From: Alphaproteobacteria bacterium
Lineage (GTDB): Bacteria; Pseudomonadota; Alphaproteobacteria; Rickettsiales; UBA3002
Assembly (NCBI GenBank): GCA_022841525.1
Contig: JALHRI010000022.1
Span: forward strand, 1 to 32,903
Direction of reading: 5' to 3'
DNA length: 32,903 nucleotides
Positions 1-6,613 of the stretch are shown one piece after another; within the stretch, counting starts at the first letter, position 1; the number at the start of each line of letters is the position of its first letter. The notes under the pieces are model-generated. The model searched no databases, was not told where the DNA came from, and saw only the letters and a program-made list of their open reading frames with translations. The position numbers and the translations under genes are program-made.

Positions 1-48
1 CCGTGCGGCCCCCGGCAACAGACCCCAGACACCAACTCCCCCACCGCC

Positions 49-144
49 ATGACCACGAGCATCCGCCAGAACGACCTGATCGAATCCGTCGCCGCCGCCC
101 TGCAGTACATCAGCTACTTTGCACTGGGTGAAAACACGTTATAA
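49..144 (+). pseudogene. Severed 5' end of the host class I fumarate hydratase gene
   Basis: This 31-codon reading frame begins MTTSIRQNDLIESVAAALQ and continues QYISY before entering phage DNA and stopping at TAA 142-144. The same QYISY segment reappears at the right end, followed by host sequence typical of the N-terminus of class I (iron-sulfur) fumarases. The GC-rich codons up to base 117 are host; the last eight codons are phage. It is therefore the original fumarase start, separated from the rest of the gene by the prophage. The resulting peptide is unlikely to function. The host promoter and leader stay on this side. Confidence 0.85.
100..118. other. attL core (left prophage junction)
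   Basis: CTGCAGTACATCAGCTACT is identical to 32786-32804; sequence diverges immediately on both sides. GC-rich coding DNA lies to the left and AT-rich phage DNA to the right. The core lies in frame within the fumarase N-terminus (codons for LQYISY). Confidence 0.9.
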
Positions 145-238
145 ATCAACAACTTACCAACGGCATTAATACTTTATATTAATACAATCGTTGGATATAA
201 TCGCAAGTAACGTAACTTGTTGATTTATAACGTGTTTT
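131..238. repeat. 22-bp perfect inverted repeat flanking a nested hairpin, beside attL
   Basis: Bases 131-152 and 217-238 are exact reverse complements over 22 bp (arm begins AAAACACGTTATAAATC). Between them lie a nested hairpin, CCAACG 157-162 with CGTTGG 189-194, and an inner ATTAATA 165-171 with TATTAAT 177-183. The position 13 bp inside the phage from the att core suggests integrase or excisionase binding, or a control site for the integrase promoter. There is no U-tract, so it is not a standard terminator. Confidence 0.7.
196..201 (+). promoter_or_regulatory. Possible -10 element of the integrase promoter
   Basis: A perfect TATAAT lies 182 bp upstream of the integrase start, between the two arms of the 22-bp inverted repeat. 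The hexamer at the expected -35 position (TTTATA, 173-178) is poor, so this is a weak prediction. If real, a protein bound to the inverted repeat would control integrase transcription. Confidence 0.3.
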
Positions 239-352
239 GCTGCCACAGTATATTACTTGCAGTATTATCAAACGCTGGTCACTACGACAATTTTAAGACA
301 GCGAAAAATTAGGTCGCTGATTTTCAGGATTGAAAGCACACTTAGCTCACAG

Positions 353-366
353 CACCTAAATAGGTG
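353..366. promoter_or_regulatory. Palindrome before the integrase ribosome-binding site
   Basis: CACCTAAATAGGTG is a 6-2-6 palindrome ending 3 bp before the AAGGAG Shine-Dalgarno sequence (370-375) of the integrase. It could be an operator or a hairpin that limits ribosome access. It also contains the TAAATA string that recurs at many gene boundaries in this phage. Confidence 0.4.
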
Positions 367-382
367 TTTAAGGAGCTAATAA

Positions 383-1429
383 ATGGCATTGATTAAGCGG
401 GGCGAAATTTGGCACGTACGACGCATGGTAGGCGGCGTGATGATTGCAAAGTCCACCAAAACTACCAACAAGCGACTGGCAGAACAACTTGAAGCTAAGT
501 GGGCTTCAGAAGTGCACTCGGAGGTTGTCGTCGCAGGACGCAAACCCATCACAGTTGAGAAAGCGATAGCTGAGTTTCTCAACAGCAGGCGGGGACAAGC
601 GGGCCACTCAAGCGCAGAGATAAAGCTGCGTCCCTTCCAAACCCTGAACACCAAAATGGTGCACGAAGTAACTCAAGCTGAGCTGCTGGAGGTTGCGCAC
701 GACATGATGGAGGAAGGGTATGCAGTCAACACCATCAACGTGAGCTTGGTGTACTGGAATGCTGTGCAGAACTACTGCACGACAGCGGGCTACACACCGG
801 GCAAAAAGACCAAGAAGCTCAAGGGCGGTGGCGTCAAAGTCCGTTTCCTCACAAACGAAGAGCAAGCTGCGTTGCTGGATGCACTTGATCCAAAGCAGCC
901 GTGGTTTCGTGAAAAGCGCAAAGCCCAGGACAACTACGATTTCGTCACCATGTTGCTGCACACAGGCGCACGTGAGCAGGAAATCGGCGGTATGCAACTC
1001 AGTCAAATCGACCAAGCGGCAGGCACTGTAACTGTCATCCGCAGCAAAGGTGGAAACGACACTACGCTGACCATGAGCAGGGCCGTTACAGAGGTGATTG
1101 CACGCAGGATGGTTGCAGCTGAAGCAGAGCCTGACCGTGGGGCTACGGGCTTGCATGGCCGAGTAGGTAATGGCTACCTTTTCCCCGAGCGTGCAGGTGC
1201 ACGTTACAACAACGAGTGGTTTATAAGGGCTTGCAAAAGGGCGAAGCTGAAGGACGTTACCTTGCACACTCTGCGTCACACGTTTGCAACCCGCATGTTG
1301 AAAGCCAGCTTGAGCTTGAACGAAGTGCAGCACTTGTTGGGACACAAAAACATCAGCTCAACAATGGTGTACGCGCACCTTGTGCCCAACTTAACTGCGA
1401 ACAGAGCAGCAGAGGTGCTGAACCAATAA
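383..1429 (+). CDS. int: Phage tyrosine recombinase (integrase)
   Basis: This 348-residue protein catalyses site-specific recombination between phage and host att sites. The C-terminal catalytic domain has the full tyrosine-recombinase set: Arg197 in HTGARE, Lys222 in SKGG, His295 and Arg298 in HTLRHTFA, His321 in LLGHKN and the nucleophile Tyr330 in MVYAHL. Residues 1-60 form a probable arm-binding domain and about 55-145 the SAM-like core-binding domain. The ATG has a good AAGGAG seven bases upstream. It is the first gene inside attL, transcribed into the prophage, and ends in a bidirectional terminator. The length is normal and all catalytic residues are present, so it should be active. 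It presumably recognises the fumarase att core and the arm sites at both ends. Confidence 0.96.
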   Translation: MALIKRGEIWHVRRMVGGVMIAKSTKTTNKRLAEQLEAKWASEVHSEVVVAGRKPITVEKAIAEFLNSRRGQAGHSSAEIKLRPFQTLNTKMVHEVTQAELLEVAHDMMEEGYAVNTINVSLVYWNAVQNYCTTAGYTPGKKTKKLKGGGVKVRFLTNEEQAALLDALDPKQPWFREKRKAQDNYDFVTMLLHTGAREQEIGGMQLSQIDQAAGTVTVIRSKGGNDTTLTMSRAVTEVIARRMVAAEAEPDRGATGLHGRVGNGYLFPERAGARYNNEWFIRACKRAKLKDVTLHTLRHTFATRMLKASLSLNEVQHLLGHKNISSTMVYAHLVPNLTANRAAEVLNQ

Positions 1430-1452
1430 AAAAAGCCCCTAGGGGCTTTTTT
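1429..1452. terminator. Bidirectional rho-independent terminator
   Basis: A 24-bp perfect palindrome (AAAAAAGCCCCT and its complement) overlaps the integrase stop codon. It gives a U-tract in both directions, so it would end the rightward integrase transcript and the leftward small-gene operon that ends at 1471. Confidence 0.9.
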
Positions 1453-1470
1453 GTTGAGTGTGTGCTTGTG

Positions 1471-1665
1471 TTATCTGCCGCGTTCTAGTTCTTCCAACGC
1501 AGCTTTCATCTGTGCAATGCCTTGCTCATGGCTGACCCTTGCCACTGTATATCGGATGAACGAGTTGTAGGTGTATTTGATAAATCTCACTGTTAGCTTG
1601 AAAACGATGTATGCCAGCAAAAGCACAACAACAATGAAACCAATAACAAAAGCAACTTCGCCCAT
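1471..1665 (-). CDS. Small single-pass membrane protein
   Basis: This 64-residue protein has a strongly hydrophobic stretch at about residues 4-24 (FVIGFIVVVLLLAYIVF), then a basic, partly amphipathic tail ending in a helical segment rich in Glu and Arg. The predicted orientation is membrane anchor with a cytoplasmic tail. Its ATG is preceded by AAGGAG at seven bases. It is the last gene of a leftward operon of five small genes. Function is not recognised; small membrane proteins in this position of temperate phages are often superinfection-exclusion or lysis-control factors, but nothing in the sequence settles that. Confidence 0.75.
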   Translation of the reverse strand: MGEVAFVIGFIVVVLLLAYIVFKLTVRFIKYTYNSFIRYTVARVSHEQGIAQMKAALEELERGR

Positions 1666-1683
1666 ATAAACTCCTTAGTTGCT

Positions 1684-1965
1684 TTATTGTATTTGGTCAG
1701 CAGCTAAAGGTCGATCATTCGGGGTTTGCTTCTCCAGCCATTCCACCCACTGTTTGAATGTGCAGTAGTTCTGAGCAAACATGCTTTTGAATAGAAACTC
1801 CTTCAGTAACAGTTCCGAGTGCTGCTTGAATTCTTCCTTCTCCCATCCTGCAATTTGCAACATACGCTCACGAACGTCTGCGTCATCGAAAAATACACAG
1901 CTATCAACCAGTGCTGAAAATGGCTGCTTACCTACCACATATTGTTTGTTCTTACTCTGCATCAT
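1684..1965 (-). CDS. Small cytoplasmic phage protein, function unknown
   Basis: This is a 93-residue protein beginning MMQSKNKQYVVGKQPF. The chosen ATG (1963-1965) has GGGGAG seven bases upstream; the longer frame would need a TTG without a good ribosome site. The sequence is soluble, aromatic-rich and acidic, with helical segments such as residues 42-65 and a KQWVEWLEKQ stretch near the C-terminus. No family is recognised. Its start overlaps the end of the 29-codon membrane peptide gene by 14 bases, so the two are probably translationally coupled. Confidence 0.7.
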   Translation of the reverse strand: MMQSKNKQYVVGKQPFSALVDSCVFFDDADVRERMLQIAGWEKEEFKQHSELLLKEFLFKSMFAQNYCTFKQWVEWLEKQTPNDRPLAADQIQ

Positions 1966-2041
1966 AATTATTCTCCCCTGCTGCAAGCTTCCATAAAATC
2001 AGTGTCAACACAATTACTGCCCAAATGCCAAATACGTTCAT
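1952..2041 (-). CDS. 29-residue membrane peptide
   Basis: This short frame starts with an ATG that overlaps the stop of the upstream gene as ATGA (2038-2041) and ends inside the next gene. The peptide begins MNVFGIWAVIVLTLILWKLA and finishes with a short acidic tail (ENNYDAE): one hydrophobic helix of about 17 residues with a Lys at its border. AAGGGA lies nine bases before the start. The perfect coupling on both sides and the clear transmembrane pattern argue that it is a real gene, although it is too short for most gene finders. Function is unknown. Confidence 0.6.
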   Translation of the reverse strand: MNVFGIWAVIVLTLILWKLAAGENNYDAE

Positions 2042-2250
2042 ATCTTTACGTCCCTTAGTTCTTTTCTTAGTTGTTTCATTATTTGCTTGAATTCTGCTAA
2101 CTCCATAGCTCCTTCGTTGCTAGCGTCCAATGCGCCCCTAGCGTCTTTGATGATTTGCGTAATCTGTGCATACGCGCTTAACTCACGCTCTTCGACACGC
2201 TGGTTGTGCTGTGCCCCTATGCGCTGTGCAATGCTTGCTGTTGTATTCAT
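2038..2250 (-). CDS. Small helical phage protein, function unknown
   Basis: This 70-residue protein begins MNTTASIAQRIGAQHNQ and is almost entirely predicted helix with a heptad-like C-terminal half (FKQIMKQLRKELRDVKI), which suggests a coiled coil or helical dimer. The ATG at 2248-2250 has a full AGGAGG eight bases upstream and overlaps the previous stop as ATGA, which fixes the start; a GTG three codons upstream lies inside the Shine-Dalgarno region. It could be a small regulator, but no DNA-binding motif is evident. Confidence 0.75.
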   Translation of the reverse strand: MNTTASIAQRIGAQHNQRVEERELSAYAQITQIIKDARGALDASNEGAMELAEFKQIMKQLRKELRDVKI

Positions 2251-2525
2251 CGCTTGCACCTCCTAGTGACTTGAGCTTGTCTGCCGTTGTGGCTCACGGT
2301 CTCCGGATACACATTGTCAATTGAATAAGGCCCACGGTCCCCAAAACGACACATAACGAATGCGTCTTTTGTTCTGCCCCTTTGCTCCCACTTCCCAGTA
2401 TCTATCCACCACTGCTTCCACTGTTCAAATTCAAATTGCCATGGAATGCGTCTGCGTTTTGCGTTATGTCTTTGGTCCATGTAGGCCAAAAGGAATTCAT
2501 CGAAGTTTCGACGGTTTGTTGTCAT
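2247..2525 (-). CDS. Small phage protein related to homing-endonuclease-like families
   Basis: This 92-residue basic protein begins MTTNRRNFDEFLLAYMDQ. The ATG has AAGGAG six bases upstream; an 18-codon upstream extension lacks a ribosome site. The C-terminal half contains the pattern CRFGDRGPYSIDNVYPETV, which I have seen in phage proteins that resemble HNH or AP2 homing-endonuclease accessory parts; this is recall, not a search. No complete HNH catalytic set is present. It is the first gene of the leftward operon. On the minus strand, TATAAATA (2561-2568) lies about 35 bases upstream and may be part of the operon's promoter. Confidence 0.7.
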   Translation of the reverse strand: MTTNRRNFDEFLLAYMDQRHNAKRRRIPWQFEFEQWKQWWIDTGKWEQRGRTKDAFVMCRFGDRGPYSIDNVYPETVSHNGRQAQVTRRCKR

Positions 2526-2560
2526 GTAACTCTCCTTGGGTGTTGTTTTCTTCCCAAATA

Positions 2561-2568
2561 TATTTATA
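2561..2568 (-). promoter_or_regulatory. TATAAATA box before the leftward operon
   Basis: On the minus strand this reads TATAAATA, 35 bases upstream of the first start codon of the leftward small-gene operon. It matches the NATAAATA pattern found repeatedly before other gene groups here. A standard -35/-10 pair is not clear. Confidence 0.35.
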
Positions 2569-2638
2569 ATTAAATACAAGAATAGAAGGGATACAGGCCA
2601 AAAAGAGGCTATTTTTTAATCACCCAAAGCACGCAACT

Positions 2639-2726
2639 GATAAATATATGCGTAAGAGAGCCGAAACTTTTACGCTAAATATAACGCCATTTATTTGCCC
2701 CTGAGATTACATCAAAGGGGTTTTTT
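2639..2726 (+). ncRNA. Candidate short RNA cassette A (GATAAATA to terminator)
   Basis: The cassette opens with GATAAATATATGCGTA (2639-2654) and ends with a hairpin, CCCCT 2698-2702 with AGGGG 2716-2720, followed by six T (2721-2726). Inside it GCGTAA 2651-2656 and TTACGC 2667-2672 can pair. There is no ATG-started frame of note. The opening motif recurs in cassettes B, C and D. The call as an RNA gene is inference from motif-plus-terminator architecture. Confidence 0.4.
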
Positions 2727-2747
2727 AATGGGCAAAAAAGCGTAGAT

Positions 2748-2832
2748 GATAAATAGTTGCGTAATTACTCCGATTATTACTTTGTTGTTAGTTCCTCGGC
2801 CCCGAGTCTGTTGTTGGATTCGGGGCTTTTTT
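2748..2832 (+). ncRNA. Candidate short RNA cassette B (GATAAATA to terminator)
   Basis: It opens with GATAAATAGTTGCGTA, identical to cassette A at 14 of 16 positions, and ends with a strong hairpin: GCCCCGAGTC 2799-2808 pairs with GATTCGGGGC 2817-2826, one G-U pair, then six T. No ATG occurs between motif and hairpin. The terminator shows that the helicase gene downstream does not begin before it. It could instead be a leader attenuator for the helicase gene. Confidence 0.45.
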
Positions 2833-2912
2833 GTGGCCGCGATGCTAAATACAAACATGCGTTTTTCAACGCTGCGTTACGCATAGTGCGTTACGAAATC
2901 GGAGCAACAACA

Positions 2913-4334
2913 ATGAACATCGACTTCTACGCCAATGGCTGCGGCACTGGCAAAACAACAAAGATCAAAGAGATTATCAGCAACACACCCCTTGCCTACT
3001 TCCTTGTAATTGTGCCAAGCAAGGAGCTGGCAAAGGAATATGCAGATGTGGGTGAAGTGGTCATCAGTGGTGACGTGGAGAGTAATACACCCAACGTGCA
3101 GAAGCGAATTACGCAGGCTACTGTAATGGATGACACCCGCGTATTGATAATCACACAAGCTGCCTTCATTAACTCCACTGACAAGCACCATTTGTGCAAA
3201 GACCGTATCGTTATACAAGACGAAGAGTTAAAGGTTTTCTCAAGCGAACGTTGGAAGATGAATAACCACAAAGAATGGCTTTCAATGTTCGACGTCAAGG
3301 CCTGTGCAGCTGATTGGTTCAGCACCAATATCAATAAGTCAATTGCGGAAGCGTTCTTGAAAGAAGTAGACGACCTTGATAATCCACGACAAGTCAAAGA
3401 CCTATTAGCCAGTCCTTACGATGTTTGGAGTAACAATAATAAGTTTGATGAATTCAGCCAGCTCTTCAAAGTAATGAAGCCTGAGGTGTACAAATCAGCC
3501 AATCGCGTAATCATTGCCTGTGCCAATTTCAAGCAAACATTTCAATATCAAATCTGGAAACACCTGTACTCGGTGAACTTCAATTGCAAGGCTGAGTTTG
3601 AAGGTTACTCCGGCACCAACACCATAATCCATCACGCTGACCAACCCATCAACAGCATCACCTACAACAAGGGTGATGGCAATGTGCGTGACGCCGTTAT
3701 TAAGTACGTTACAGACAATGCAGCAGGTGACAAGATCATTGGTGTGGACAATAAACGGTTTGAATTGCCTGCCACGTGGGTCCGTGTTGACCACAATTGC
3801 CACGGTGTTAATAGCCACAGGGACACCAAGCACATTGCCATCCTGAGTGCAATCAACTATGCCAACCTTGAGTCACTGTTTCTACAGAATATCTGCGGTT
3901 TGTCAAAGGATGCAATCTCCTTTGCACTCCTGGGTGAAACAGCCCATCAGGTTGTGATGCGTGGTGTGCTGCGAATGGATAACACCGCAGAGTGCCACAT
4001 TTATGTGATGGAGCAGCGCCTTGCCTTCTACTTGAAGATGGCCCTATTCCCTGATGCTGAACTGCTCACCATTGCAGGCACTGCACGAACTGAGAGCGCC
4101 CCGCGTAAGGCTGCACTGACACAGGTTGACCGTAACAAGGCAGCACATATCAGGAAGCAATGGCCTGCCTATGCGAACAAGTCTGCGGAGGACATCAAAG
4201 ACGAATTGATTTGGGATATCTGCGGGTCACGTGGTCGTATCCGTCCAGAGGTGTTAAAGGACTACAGTGCTGAGTACATTAGTGCCATGTTGAATCAGAA
4301 GGAGCCATTGATTGATCCCTTCCAGAACAGGTGA
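2913..4334 (+). CDS. SF2-like helicase / P-loop ATPase, probable replication gene
   Basis: This 473-residue protein has a Walker A motif very near its N-terminus (GCGTGKTT, residues 9-16), a motif-Ia-like VPSKELAKEY (34-43), a Walker B/DEAD-like VIQDEE (100-105) and, near residue 345, HQVVMRGVLR, which fits the arginine-bearing motif VI of superfamily 2 helicases. A conserved-looking CHGVNSHRDTKHIAIL block lies around 296-311. The protein probably unwinds or remodels nucleic acid during phage replication. The ATG at 2913 has GGAG at eight bases; the frame stays open 52 codons upstream but that part contains a terminator and no ribosome site. It resembles helicase-like proteins of plasmids and phages from memory. 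No primase or initiator is recognised next to it. Confidence 0.75.
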   Translation: MNIDFYANGCGTGKTTKIKEIISNTPLAYFLVIVPSKELAKEYADVGEVVISGDVESNTPNVQKRITQATVMDDTRVLIITQAAFINSTDKHHLCKDRIVIQDEELKVFSSERWKMNNHKEWLSMFDVKACAADWFSTNINKSIAEAFLKEVDDLDNPRQVKDLLASPYDVWSNNNKFDEFSQLFKVMKPEVYKSANRVIIACANFKQTFQYQIWKHLYSVNFNCKAEFEGYSGTNTIIHHADQPINSITYNKGDGNVRDAVIKYVTDNAAGDKIIGVDNKRFELPATWVRVDHNCHGVNSHRDTKHIAILSAINYANLESLFLQNICGLSKDAISFALLGETAHQVVMRGVLRMDNTAECHIYVMEQRLAFYLKMALFPDAELLTIAGTARTESAPRKAALTQVDRNKAAHIRKQWPAYANKSAEDIKDELIWDICGSRGRIRPEVLKDYSAEYISAMLNQKEPLIDPFQNR

Positions 4335-4382
4335 ATAGTGACTGTATTTTTCGCCCACTATATTGCTTGAATTATTTGTACT

Positions 4383-4477
4383 GTATTACGTTTTAGACTT
4401 ATACACTATAAGTAGGTTTCGTAATACACCTAGAGTCCATAATGCACAGTTTTAGTGCCCTTTAAGGGCTTATGGAC
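4383..4477. repeat. Two adjacent nested hairpins in the long intergenic region
   Basis: The first is concentric around base 4405: GTATTACG 4383-4390 with CGTAATAC 4420-4427, and CTTATA 4398-4403 with TATAAG 4407-4412. The second joins GTCCATAA 4435-4442 to TTATGGAC 4470-4477, with inner GCCC 4457-4460 and GGGC 4466-4469. Possible roles are a replication-origin element, operator cluster or structured RNA. Confidence 0.55.
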
Positions 4478-4774
4478 TGTTTAAATGGTTGAGTGTATGG
4501 AATTAACCTAATAGGGTGTTGAGATTACTGGATTGAACTGTTTCGGATAGGCACAGTGTTAAACAGTAATTCCTTAACGGTTCGGGTTAGGATGACTTCT
4601 CAAGTACCACAGTGGGCCGCAAATACACCTAACACCCGCAGACATTGACACGCATACACCCGCAAAGAGACACAGAGATTGAACACGACAACTGACTCTG
4701 TTCACCCAAGCAACAGGGTAATGTGAATAGATGATTACTGGGTTAATAGACTCAACAGCACAACTCAATTAAAA

Positions 4775-4804
4775 TACATACATGCGCTAAGTTGTTTAGC
4801 GCAA
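4775..4804. promoter_or_regulatory. Operator-like element shared with the H-NS gene upstream region
   Basis: TACATACATG (4775-4784) runs into an 8-bp inverted repeat, TGCGCTAA 4783-4790 with TTAGCGCA 4796-4803. The upstream region of the H-NS-like gene has TACATACATG directly followed by TTTAGCGCA (32094-32112). The element lies 17-46 bp before the next start codon and probably binds a common regulator. Confidence 0.5.
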
Positions 4805-4820
4805 CATACAGAAAGAATAT

Positions 4821-5141
4821 ATGGTGCTTATTGCTAAACAAGGTTTTATTACTCGCCTCTATGCTTCTTGCAATAACGGGGTCGTTCCCGGTATTGGCAA
4901 TTTCGAGGATAACGCTGAATGCTACACAATGCAGACATTGCTTGGAGAGCGCACTGGTGACGAGCATGGCGATATTATTGTTGTAGCTGGCAAGCATTGC
5001 ATCGAGAAAACATCGACCAATCGTTTTGTTGTTTGGTTCATGTGCAGCGATGATGCAGAGCCCTACAACAGTTACGACAATTGTGCCGAAGCCATGGATG
5101 CTGTAATGGAGATTGAGGAACTGAGTTTCTCTCAATCCTAA
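4821..5141 (+). CDS. Early phage protein, function unknown
   Basis: This 106-residue acidic protein begins MVLIAKQGFITRLYASCNNG. It contains four cysteines in its first 60 residues (C17, C34 and others) without a classic metal-binding spacing, and alternating beta-like segments (IIVVAGKHCIEKT, RFVVWFMCSDD). A long frame on the opposite strand covers the same DNA, but this strand has the shared operator-like element upstream, a purine-rich AGAAAGAA before the ATG and agrees with the direction of neighbouring early genes. No family is recognised. Confidence 0.65.
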   Translation: MVLIAKQGFITRLYASCNNGVVPGIGNFEDNAECYTMQTLLGERTGDEHGDIIVVAGKHCIEKTSTNRFVVWFMCSDDAEPYNSYDNCAEAMDAVMEIEELSFSQS

Positions 5142-5154
5142 GCCAAAACCTTTC

Positions 5155-5176
5155 ATTTGGGGTATATGCCCCCATT
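5155..5176 (+). terminator. Weak terminator-like hairpin
   Basis: TGGGG and CCCC flank TATATG (about 5158-5172) and are followed by a short T-rich run, CATTTTAT. It lies just after the unknown gene ending at 5141. The U-tract is imperfect. Confidence 0.35.
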
Positions 5177-5199
5177 TTATCAGTCAAAGCCTATAATGA

Positions 5200-5228
5200 T
5201 TGTATGATCCATAGGCAAATCCTATAAT
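5200..5228 (+). promoter_or_regulatory. Sigma70-type promoter before the HNH gene
   Basis: TTGTAT (5200-5205) and a perfect TATAAT (5223-5228) are separated by 17 bp. CCTATAATG also occurs 31 bp earlier (5190-5198). The -10 lies 26 bp before the GTG start of the HNH endonuclease. This is the best consensus promoter in the window. Confidence 0.6.
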
Positions 5229-5254
5229 GGTCAAAAGGGTTCCATAAATATTTC

Positions 5255-5686
5255 GTGAATTATGGAATCCTTTATCAACAACTGATTGAACGTGCGCAGA
5301 ACCGTCTACAAGCGCATAACTCAATTTCACTACCCACTGAGTCCCACCACATCATTCCACGCAGCTTAGGCGGTTCTAACGATGCACAGAACCTTGTACG
5401 CCTTACCGTTCGTGAACACTTCATTGCCCATTGCTTACTGTTCAAGATGGGTTTCACAACACAGATATACGGTGTAGAAGCGTTTCTAAAGGATTCCAAG
5501 GATCGAAGGAAGCCTAACCGTTACCTGCATCCTGATCTACGCTACAAGAGGTGGATACGCAAAGCTTTAGCCCATGAATCAGCCAGGATTGCAAGACAAC
5601 GGAACCGTTCAGCTGCATTGGCATTAACTGACGTAGATCATGACAAAGATTCGCCAAAAACAGGCGAAAAAAACACTGTACTTTGA
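5255..5686 (+). CDS. HNH homing-type endonuclease
   Basis: This 143-residue protein carries an HNH nuclease domain: ESHHIIPRSLGG (residues 29-40, with the metal-binding and catalytic His pair) followed by NLVRLTVREHFIAHCLL (46-62), where the Asn and the later histidines complete the beta-beta-alpha-metal site. The N-terminal YQQLIERAQNR fits the usual lead-in of free-standing phage HNH proteins. The C-terminus is basic and poorly conserved. It starts with GTG 5255; an in-frame stop 30 bp upstream rules out a longer protein, and the ribosome site is weak. It has its own promoter and no cotranscribed partner, in keeping with a selfish homing gene inserted between early genes. It could also assist phage DNA processing. 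Confidence 0.88.
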   Translation: MNYGILYQQLIERAQNRLQAHNSISLPTESHHIIPRSLGGSNDAQNLVRLTVREHFIAHCLLFKMGFTTQIYGVEAFLKDSKDRRKPNRYLHPDLRYKRWIRKALAHESARIARQRNRSAALALTDVDHDKDSPKTGEKNTVL

Positions 5687-6134
5687 CGGGTTAATACATG
5701 CAATGCTGACGTAATTGTGACAGTGCACAAAAGAAGGCTTTAAGTTGTTGATATCTATAGCCTTTTAGATACCGTGCAGTACGTGGTGTACTCAATGCTG
5801 TGTTGAATAGGCATTGTCTATTTGAATCTGGAATCCTTTTGAAATGTTTAGGTTGACAGGCTAGGATTTCTTTAGGAATTCAGAAGGGGGTGGGGTGAAT
5901 TGTAAACAAGAAAGCAAAATGGGTGGCTGTGATGCAGTGCAATGCTCATCACCTCAGACCTCTTCAAAAACCACCTACCCTATTGTTTAACCAGTTCGCT
6001 CATCACATCAGACCTCTTCAAAAACCACCTACCCTATTGTTTAACCAGTTCGCTCATTGCTGAAAATATCAGACCTCTATCAAAAGGGACTGTCCTTGTA
6101 ATTAACTAAATACAGTAGTAACAAAGGGAGAACA
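5687..6134. other. Intergenic region of 448 bp
   Basis: No gene is seen. The first 250 bp are unremarkable. The right half carries a 54-bp tandem repeat (5944-6051) and a partial third copy. TAAATAC (6107-6113) lies about 25 bp before the next GTG start. Confidence 0.5.
5944..6088. repeat. 54-bp tandem direct repeat with partial third copy
   Basis: Copy 1 (5944-5997) and copy 2 (5998-6051) differ at one base near their start. Each begins GCTCATCAC and includes CAGACCTCTTCAAAAACC. A degenerate third copy follows, keeping GCTCAT (6052-6057) and TCAGACCTCTATCAAAA. Candidate roles are origin iterons or binding sites for a phage protein. Confidence 0.85.
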
Positions 6135-6353
6135 GTGATAGACCTTACATCCATCATCACATCGGAAATGAACAGCTACACATCCAAGCTGACATTACTT
6201 GAATCACAGTATCAGATGCTTCATTCAAATCAAGCACTGGTCAACAACAACCTCACGCAGATAGAACGACTACGCGCAGAACTACCAGACGAAATACTGT
6301 GCTTCTACGATCAGCTGCGTGTGATCAACAAGCTTAAGGGAGACCAGGTATGA
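6135..6353 (+). CDS. Small coiled-coil phage protein, function unknown
   Basis: This 72-residue protein begins MIDLTSIITSEMNSYTSKL and is almost wholly helical with hydrophobic heptads (LTLLESQYQMLHSNQ, LTQIERLRAEL), suggesting a coiled-coil dimer. The GTG at 6135 has GGGAG close upstream. Its stop overlaps the ATG of the next gene as ATGA, so the pair form an operon. No family is recognised. Confidence 0.75.
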   Translation: MIDLTSIITSEMNSYTSKLTLLESQYQMLHSNQALVNNNLTQIERLRAELPDEILCFYDQLRVINKLKGDQV

Positions 6354-6613
6354 CCGAAGAAGAAACATTCAATCACCTCCGCCGTGCCCCATTCTCACAG
6401 TTCGTTAACGACTTTCAAGCGGACTGGCCACAGTTCCTAGTGAGCGACATTGCCACCAATGGCTACATGATGATGCTTGTGCAGCACAACCTACTTCAAG
6501 AGAAGCAGTACGGTTATCCACGTTGGTGGGCCGAGCGCAATGGGTGGGACTTTAACGAGTTCTGTGCACGGTGCGTTGAAACGTGGGGCACCGAAACACC
6601 TCAAGATAAATAA
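6350..6613 (+). CDS. Small phage protein, function unknown
   Basis: This 87-residue protein begins MTEEETFNHLRRAPFSQFV and is rich in Trp, Phe and Tyr (WPQFLV, YPRWWAERNGWDF). It is cytoplasmic, with no transmembrane segment or known motif. Translation is coupled to the upstream gene by an ATGA overlap. The last codons and stop (Asp-Lys-stop) are themselves written by the GATAAATA motif at 6605-6612 that opens cassette C. Confidence 0.75.
   Translation: MTEEETFNHLRRAPFSQFVNDFQADWPQFLVSDIATNGYMMMLVQHNLLQEKQYGYPRWWAERNGWDFNEFCARCVETWGTETPQDK

Larger units (their letters stand above)
4335..4820. other. Intergenic region of 486 bp with structured DNA
   Basis: No convincing gene is present; short frames on either strand lack ribosome sites. 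The stretch holds the nested hairpins at 4383-4477, two copies of ACACCCGCA (about 4631-4672), and at its right end the TACATACATG plus TTTAGCGCA operator-like element. Being next to the helicase gene, it is a candidate replication origin. Confidence 0.5.

Noticed and set aside
608-1345. 245-codon open frame on the minus strand opposite the integrase
   Set aside because: The integrase on the + strand has all catalytic residues; the antisense frame has no recognisable features.
2757-2912. 52-codon N-terminal extension of the helicase gene
   Set aside because: The extension lacks a ribosome site and spans a strong rho-independent terminator; ATG 2913 has GGAG and places the Walker A motif normally.
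4752-5156. Minus-strand frame of 134 codons opposite the gene at 4821
   Set aside because: No ribosome site; direction disagrees with neighbours and the operator-like site faces the + strand gene.
5944-6088. CRISPR array
   Set aside because: Only two full copies in direct tandem without spacers; unit is 54 bp.
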